From: Aquincolibacterium sp964606385
GTDB taxonomy: Bacteria > Omnitrophota > Omnitrophia > Omnitrophales > Aquincolibacteriaceae
Direction of reading: 5' to 3'
Assembly (NCBI GenBank): GCA_964606385.1
Contig: CAZSFZ010000001.1
Location: 124,001 to 188,000 of the forward strand
DNA length: 64,000 bases
The notes below the pieces were generated by a model. The model had not been told where the DNA came from and made no database searches. It saw only the letters and a list, made by a program, of their open reading frames with translations. Both the position numbers and the translations under genes were made by a program. Positions 18,901 through 27,900 of the stretch are shown piece after piece (the first letter of the stretch is position 1; every line of letters starts with the position of its first letter).

Positions 18901-21900
18901 CGATGCGGTAATACCGCTTAATGTGATCGCCTTCGCTGTGATATCGGCTGTTGTAGCGTCGCTCGAAAAAGCCAGTTGATAATAACTTGCACTTGCACCT
19001 GAAAGCGAAATGCCCGTGACATTAATTGCCTTTCCGGTGCCAACGTTTTTATCCGCGAACGAAGCGGTGTAATTGATCGTATAAGCTTCATAATAACCCG
19101 TGATATGATCATCCGTAAAAGTCGCTGTCGCAGTGGTTGTTCCGTTATAGATCTTGTTGACACCCATTGCATTGACCGTCAGCACCAGCTTCGCGTCATC
19201 CAGATCGATCGTGAAACCCGTCCCGATCGATGTATTTGATCCCATCGTATAAAGGGTAGTCCCAGTACCCGCATTTCTGCCAAGCTGCAGGATTCCGTAA
19301 GTCTCATCGCCTGGAAGCGCTTGGTTGGCGTCAGACTGAATATTCAGCGTTCCATCCATCCAATCAGTATTAGCCGCATTTACATCTGTGCTCAAATAAG
19401 TAGCATTCGCACCTTGTAAGGTGATGACGCTTGAACCAGAAGTGAAGGCTCCGTCACTGACTTTGAATGCACCACTCACGGTCATGTCAGGAGCCTGAAA
19501 TGTTCCTCCTTGCAGATCGAAATTCGCCATTGTCATGGAATCTGTCACACCCGAGAAACTTCCGGCCGTCTGCGTGTAATCCCCTGTCAAGGCGAATGTG
19601 CCACCGGTAATAGCTCCGGAGTTGATGACCGTCCCGTTAAATGTCCCGGCTGCAATATGCAAACGATTTTCTACAGCGCCGGTAAAAGTACCCGCGGCAA
19701 TGATTCCTTTATTAATTATCGATCCTCCGACTTCGGTGTCATAATCCCAGGTCCCTCCCGTTTCGAGAGTCATGGATTGCAATCCTCCAAAATTCCCACC
19801 GTCGACAATTCCCCAATCGGTCAAATCGCCCGTAAATGTCCCGCCGAATATGGTTCCGGCATTTTCGACCACGCTATTAAAAGTTCCGTCAAACACCAAT
19901 GCAGAATTCGTTACGCTTCCGTTAAAAATACCGCCGCTAAGATCGCCAGCGTCATTAGAAACCGAACTGTTGAACGTACCGCCGTAGATGGTTCCATATT
20001 CATAATTAAAAACTGCACCATTAAATGTCCCGTCAAAAATCCAGGCTGTGGTTGAACCCACGCCGCCATTGGTTACACCACAATTAAAGGTGCCTCCTGA
20101 AATTTCTCCAGTGAAAATATTATTAACTCCGCCTGTAAACGTACCGCCGTAAATCCCGCCCCCGGCATTAAAAGTATAATTGGTGACTGATCCGTTGAAC
20201 GTTCCATCCGAAATCAAATAGTCGTTATACACGTCCCCATGAAACGTGCCGCCTGAGATCGTCCCCCAGCCATAATTATTAACGAGACCGTTGAATGTTC
20301 CGCCGGTGATCGTCCCATCACTGTAATCAGTACTATAAACACCGTTGAACGTCCCGCCGGAAACCGTGCCGAAGTTATCGACAGCGCTATTGGTGGTACC
20401 GGCACCGGACCAAGTGCCGTTATTGATCACGGTAGAACCCGTGATCGTTCCGTCATTGGCCAAAGCCCCATTCACAGTCAGCGTGTCACCAAGTGTCAAA
20501 ATACCGCTCGAAAGAATATTGAGAGCCTGAAGCTCCACAGAAGAAGCCGTTAAAGGATCGTTAGCGCGATTAAAAACATAAACGGTTGAGTTTGAATCAG
20601 GAGCGGATCCGGTCGACCAATTCGAAGCTGTCGACCAATCCGTATCTGAATTACCGGACCAAATATAAGCCGCAGTCCCTGCCGCGGCATTCTGCCAATT
20701 TAAAGTCGGCAATGCGTCTGTGTAGGTGTCCCACACTGGAGTAAAAATATCCCAGCCAGCGTTGCCATAAATAACCGGATCCATCATTTGCGCCGTAGTA
20801 AGCCCGGTGACGCCGTCCTGGATACCGTCCGCCACGCCGAAGGCTGCGCCTGAAGTCTCTGTGTTCCAGAAGGAATTCGTGATCGTCCCGCCATAGCGTG
20901 TACCCACAAGACCGCCTTCATAACCCGAACTGATCACCAACCCGGTCGCGTAACTGTTATTGATCTCAGCCACTCCATCATAAGCCGTCCCTAAAGTCCC
21001 GCTTAATCCTCCGACTTCATTATTGGCGCCGGTTACCGCACCCGTCGCATAACTGTCCTGGATGATACTCCGTCCGTAATAGGCTCCACTCCCGCCCTCT
21101 CCCACAAGACCACCGACCATCCTGTTCCCGCTGACCGTAGCCGTCGAATAAGTAGCCGTCAAAGTACCGTAATTCTTTCCTATCAGACCACCCGCGGCAG
21201 ACTCGCTTCCTTCGCTGCTTCCGGTCACAGTACCCGTGCTATAGGTATTAGAGACCACTGAAGACGTGTTATGTCCGGCCAAAGCGCCCACCGCGGAACT
21301 CCCGGTCACCGCCACATTCACAAGACCCAGATCTTGAATGGTGGAATTCGTGATCGCTCCAAAAAGCCCCACATAATTCTCGGCCGGACGGTTAATGGTA
21401 AGGCCTGTGATTGTTTTATTATTACCATCCAACGTTCCCGAAAAGAAATCAGTACCATAATCTTCACCTATGGGATTAAATCCCGCGCCGCCATTCCAGC
21501 CAGCAGTTCCGGAAGCGTCGATATCATTCGCAAGAGTGTAATTCGCATCAAGATCGAGGGCCATCATCTGGAGTTGGACCACATTCGTGATGACGTCTGT
21601 CCATTCGTTCTGCAGGTGCGGAAGCCCCGCCATGGTCCAAATTCCAACCCTATCATCCTGGAAAATTCTAAAATCCCAGTTGGAAAACGTCGCCTGTTGC
21701 ATCATTTGGGCCGTGGTCTTGCCCTCTACGGCTCCTGCGCCCTCACCGGCACTGGTGGCTAGACCCGAAGTTTCCGTGTCCCAATAGTTGTTCGTTAGCG
21801 TTCCACCGCTATAGGACCCAATCAACCCTCCTACCGAACTATTCCCCGATACATTACCGGTGGAAAAAGTATTTGTCAGAGAAGAATCGCTGTTATATCC

Positions 21901-24900
21901 CACGAGTCCGCCCACATAAGCATTACCGCTAACAGCTCCCGTCGCGTAAGAATTACCGATCGAAGACTGATAATTATCCCCCACAAGCCCCCCGGTGTTG
22001 TAGCCTGTTCCCGTCACGTTTCCTGTAGCATAGCTTAAGGTAATGCTGGAGGATCCTGCCTGTCCGACCAGACCACCCACTTGGTCGCTGCCGCTGACAG
22101 TCCCCGTGGCATAATTCAAGGAGAGGGTCGAATTGTAAGCATGCCCCACTAAACTTCCCACATTATCGGCCCCGATCACGCTGCCGCCCAATAACCCCAC
22201 ACGGCTAATATTCGATCCGCTTATGGCGCCAAACAACCCTACGGTATTTTCACTTCCCCGATTGATCGTCAATCCTGTGATCCCGTAGCCCGCACCGTTC
22301 AAACTACCCGTAAAAGGATTCGTGGGAGGGTCGAACCAATTTCCTGTCGAATAACCTACCGGGTCAAAACCAAGATAGCTGGAACCATTCCAATTCCAGG
22401 TTGTCGTCGCGGAGGCGTCAATGTTGTTGGCGAGAGTGTAATTAGCATCCAGATCGAGAGCCATCATCTGGAGTTGGGCGGCATTGGTGATATTCTCGGA
22501 CCATTCCATCTGAAGATGGGGATTGCCGGCCATGATCCAGGTCCCGTTATGCCCAGCCGAAACACCATCCACATCAAAATCCCATCCTGTGAAATTCGAC
22601 TGCTGCGTCATCTGCTGGATAGTCAGGCCTGTACCGTGGTTGTAAGCGCTCGTGGCCTGGCCCGTCGTTTCCACATTCCAGAAACTATTGGTGATCGTCA
22701 TCTGATCAAAATCAATATACCCCACAAGGCCGCCGGCATGCGTCCCTCCCGAAACCTGACCCGTCGCATAAGAATTAATGAGTTTCCCAACGCAGGTATA
22801 ACCCACGGCGCCCCCCGCCCGAGCCCAATTGTCCGAACCTGTATTCGTAACGCTCCCAGTGGCATAGGAATTTCTTATCTCCGGGAGCGGCTGCCCAACG
22901 GATGCTCCGCTCAACGAACCGGCAATGCCACCTGTAGAACCACTCCCGGTAACATTGACAGCCGAATAAGAATTGTCAATAAAGGCAGACCCTAGCCAAC
23001 CCACAAGCCCACCCGCCACGCCGCCCGTAATGGTCCCAGTTGCATAAACATTCGTGATTGAAACTGAATCCCTCGCAGTTAGCGCAACCGATCCTCCCGT
23101 TCCTGTCACGTTTAATAGTCCAAGATTCCGCACAATAGTGCCACCACCACTAAGGACCGAAAACAACCCCTGAGTGGCCTTTAGATTACTGATTTCGTGA
23201 TAGCCGCCATCTAGAACACCCGTGAATGTCCCCACCGATGAGAAACCGGCGCTTGAATTCCAATTAGATGTTTCACTAGCATCAATGTCGTTGGCAAGGG
23301 TATAAGAAGCATCGAGATTTAGCGCCATCATTTGAAGCTGGGCGAGCGTTTTGATATCCGTGGACCATTCGATCTGAAGATGCGGCATGCCAGCCATGAT
23401 CCAGTCGCCGGAACCCGCGGCAACGCCATCCACGGTAAAATCCCATCCTGAGAATGTGGCTGATTGCATCATTTCCGCCGTCGTTTTTCCAGTAACTCCG
23501 GCGGGTTCAGGATCCTGGTTCCCGACACCATCGGCCATGCCAGAGGTGGTCGTGTTCCAGAAATTGGAGGTATAGACGGGACCGTATTCATCATACCCAA
23601 CGAGTCCGCCTTTGTTCGTATCCGCCGTCACGCTGCCGGTCGAATAAGCCTGGCTCAAGGAACCGCCCGCTAGAACGCCGATCAAACCGCCGACTTTATC
23701 TGTTCCTGTAACGCTCCCTATCGCGTAAACATCTGAAACATCTCCGCCATTTTGATTACCGACAAGCCCGCCTACTCGATCCGTTCCGGTGATATTTCCT
23801 GTCGCGAAGGAATTGGAGAAACCTCCCACATTGCTTCCCACAAGACCGCCCGCCATGATGCTTGATGCCGTTACATCTCCTGTCGCGTAGGAATGTGACA
23901 GCGTGCCCATGTGCCGGCCTCCGATCAAACCGCCGACGCCGATCGTTCCGGAAACATCTCCGGTAGCATAACTGGTGGTAACATCTTCCCAACTTTGACC
24001 GATCAAGCCGCCCACAGAACCTCCGGTGCTATTCACGTTGGCATCCGAATGGGAATTCGAAAGGGTTGAATCCGCGGCGCCCGAACCAAAACGCCCGATC
24101 AAGCCGCCGACGCTCCCCGTCCCGAACACACTACCGGTTGAATACACGTTGGTAAGGACGCCGGTAAGCACTTCTCCCACCAAAGCGCCCACGTATGAAG
24201 TCCCGCTGATGTTGGCACCGGTGAGTCCCACATTTTGCAACGTCCCGCCCTGTCCTTCAAAACCTCCAGTCCCCCAAACACCAAAAAGACCCGTATAATC
24301 CCCGCGGTTCATGAAAAGCCCGTTGATCGTATGGTTATTACCCTCAAAGGATCCGGTAAAAGGATGGCTCGTGTCATAACCCACTGGGCTGAAACCCGCG
24401 CCGGCGTTCCAACCGCTTGTCCCTGAAGCGTCGATGTCGCCTGCAAGGGTGTAGGCAGCGTCCAGATCAAGGGCCATCATTTGAAGTTGAGATGCATTTG
24501 AAATCGTTGGCGTCCATTCGTGCTGGAGATGAGGATAACCGGCCATAACCCAGGCCCCGGAACCCGCGCCCGTACCGTCTATATTGAAATCCCAACCTGT
24601 AAAAGTGGCTTGTGTCATCATTTCAGTCGTCGTTTTAGGAACACCTTTTCCTGTATCAGACTGACCGGAAGTTTCTGAATCATAGAAAGACTGTGTCAGC
24701 ACAACAGCATCTGCTACTCGACCAATCAATCCCCCCATGTTCCCGGTTCCTCCGCTGACGAGACCCTTAGAGAAGCTATGAGTGATATTAGCCGTTCCTG
24801 CTTGTTGCAACCCGACTAATCCTCCAATGTCGCTACCCCCAGTGACGCTTCCACTGGCATAGGTATTGGTCAAAGAAGCATCAAAAAGCAGCCATCCCAC

Positions 24901-27900
24901 AAGGCCGCCAGCCCGCAATCCACCGCTCACATCCCCCGTTGCATAAGAATTATTAATCGATATACCCTGGTCAACAGCCACCAAACCTCCTCCAATTCTT
25001 CCGGCTGAAACATCACCCGTAGCGTAGCTGTTTTGGAGTACGGTTGTGGAATAAAGATTGCTGATGAGTCCACCGGCATCTCCATTCGAAGTCACGTTCC
25101 CAGTGGCATAAGAGTTTGTAATCGATCCGCCAGAACTTGTTCCTATAAGTCCTCCGACACTATCACCTCCAGAGACGCTAACATTGGCATAAGCACGATC
25201 CACGAGCCCCGAGCTATTACCTACCAGAGCCCCGGTTGAAGATAAACCTCCACCTCCGGCGCTCACCATACCAGTTACACTACCGCTTGTAAGACCGACA
25301 TTCCTGATCTGACCGGATGATGTCCCAAATAATCCAACATCGGTCGCTGATGGTCGATAGATATAAAGGCCCGATATTGTATGGTCGTTTCCCTCAAATG
25401 TTCCGGAGAAACCCGCTATAGGACTAAACCCTCCATAGGTGGTACCGGATACCCAGTTCCAGGTCGCGGTTCCCGAAGCGTCAATGTTGTTGGCAAGCGT
25501 GTAAGAAGCGCCAAGGTCCACGGCTATGAGCTGGAGGTCAACGGCGTTGGTGAGGGTCGTGGTGTGCTCCTGCTGAAGGCGGGGCCTGTCCGCCATGATC
25601 CAGTTCCCGATCGTGCCGTCGCCCACCACACTGAAATCCCATCCGGTAAAGGTCGCGGCCGAAGACATCTCCTGGGTGGTCTTGGGCGTTCCCTTGCCGG
25701 TGTCGCTTTTGCCGCTGGTCTGGGAATTGTAAAAAGAATTCGTGATGGTACCCCCCGTGAGACCGCCCACAAGGCCGCCGACATTCGTGTTCGTATCGTA
25801 AACATGTCCTGTTGAATAAGAATTCGTGATGGAACCGGCCGTATTTTCGCCCACAAGACCGCCGATATAATCCCCAGTAACGGGCCATCCCATGTCTCCC
25901 ATAACCTCCCCGGTGTTATAGGAATTCAAAATAGTCCCGGAATTACTCCCCACCAGACCACCAGTGCGGCCCTTGTTGGCATAAGCACCGTAACTGGAAG
26001 CATTGTAGGAATTCTCTATCGCCCCTGAGTTATCACCGACCAAGCCTCCGGCTCCCACCTGACCGAGCACATTTTCTGCCCAAACCCAGCTTGAACCGGT
26101 CATGGAGGATTTTTGAATGGTGCCTGAATTCACACCCACAAGGCCGCCCACTTTTTGGGTCCCAAGGATCTCACTATCCGCTGTCCCGGTTGCCAGCTTA
26201 ACGCGGTTCATGGTTCCGCCCTCTTGAGTCCCAACGAAAGCGCCCACATTCGAACCGCCGGTCACACCCGCTGAGGAGAGCACAACATCCTGAATCGAGG
26301 CGTTATTGGTGTACCCGAAAAGGCCGACATTGTCCTCTCCGCCGCGGCTGATTTTTAAATTAGAAATAGTTTTTGAATTACCATCGAAATTCCCGGCGAA
26401 TTTTGTAGTCGCATCGCCGATCGGATCAAATCCCGCCCCGGCATTCCAACCCGAGGTGCTTGTCGCGGCAATATCATTGGCCAACTCGAAGTAAGTCCCC
26501 GCCGCCAGATATCCCCCCATGGCCTGGAGGCCATAGACATCGGAGATCATGTACGGATCCCCGGAAGCGCCAGTGCCCGTAAAGCGACTCAGCTTAGCGT
26601 CGCTATTGATCCGAAAGTCCGTGATCGAGGACCAGGCGGAAGTCGCGAGAGCGGCCGTGTAGACCGGCGTCACGCTTCTCGTTCCGGCCAGGGTCAGGAT
26701 TTTCACCCCGGTCACGTCTCCAATCGTAGAATCTTTGGAGGCTTTGAGCGTCAGATCGTGATTATTGCCGGCCACGGCATAATCCCCGCTCCAGAAAATT
26801 CCCCCGAGATCATTGATGCCGTCGGAATCCGCCCAAATGGTTGTATCGCCGCTCAAGCTAAAATTTCCAAGCACATTAATGTCATCCACATCTTCGTAGC
26901 TCCCGGAAATGATCGCCCCTTCTTCGATGTCCGCGGCGTGGTCAAGGTTCTCCATCACGGCACGTCCAACTTCCATCCGGCCTCCAACTTTGAATGTCGC
27001 TCCCTGTTCAGTAAGCGTTTGAGCTTTTAAAACGCCTTGCGTCTTAATGGCGCCGGCAGCGGTCAGATCCATCTCCCCGCCGGTCGCATCCATCGTTCCT
27101 TCGTTCACAATCTCGACCTTCTTGGAAGTCACTTCAATCTTGCCGTTCAGAGCCTCCAGGAGCATTTTGTTATAGGCGGCCTGCTCGGCGGTCAGTTTGA
27201 TGTTGCCGCCTTGCGCCTTCATCGCGCCAAGGTTCGTGACGCGCCCCTCCTGGGAAGTGACACGGATCTCGCCTTTCGGAGCCTCGATAGCTCCCGCGTT
27301 CGTGACATCCTGACGGGCCGTGAGCGCAGCCGCTCCTTCTGTCGCGCGGATCGTGCCCTCATTCACCACTTCGCCTTCCGTCGACTCGACTTCCACTTTC
27401 CCGTGGAGAGCCTCCATCAGCATTTTGTTGTAGGCGGACTGCTTGGAGGTGAGATGAAGCACACCTTCGTCCGCTTTCATCGTCCCCTTGTTCGTGATGG
27501 CGCCTTCCGTCGAAACCACGCGAACCTCACCGCCTAAAGAGCTCATGATGGCTTCATTCACGATATCCCGTTTCGCGGTCACCTCCACCTTGCCCTTGTC
27601 CGCCATCATCGTTCCCTGATTGGTCACGTTGCCCGAGACCGACTCAACCTTGATCGAACCTTCCTGGGCTTTTATCAGAGCCTCATTCATGATGTCGTCC
27701 AGGACACGCGCTTCGATCTTTCCCTGCTCGGCATCGATCATCCCCGTGTTCGTGAGACCTCCCTGCGCCGCCTCGATCTTGACCTCCCCGCCGCGCGCCT
27801 GCACCAGGGCCTCGTTATAGATATCATCCAGGGACTGGAACTCGATCACACCGTTATCCGCCATGACAGCGCTGACGGCATTCCCATGCTTCTCAAGGCT

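Noticed and set aside
14310..26560. Possible CRISPR array suggested by regularly spaced near-identical DNA repeats
   Set aside because: The repeats are in frame, about 250 nt or domain-sized, and encode YDG and GLUG domains without unique spacers.
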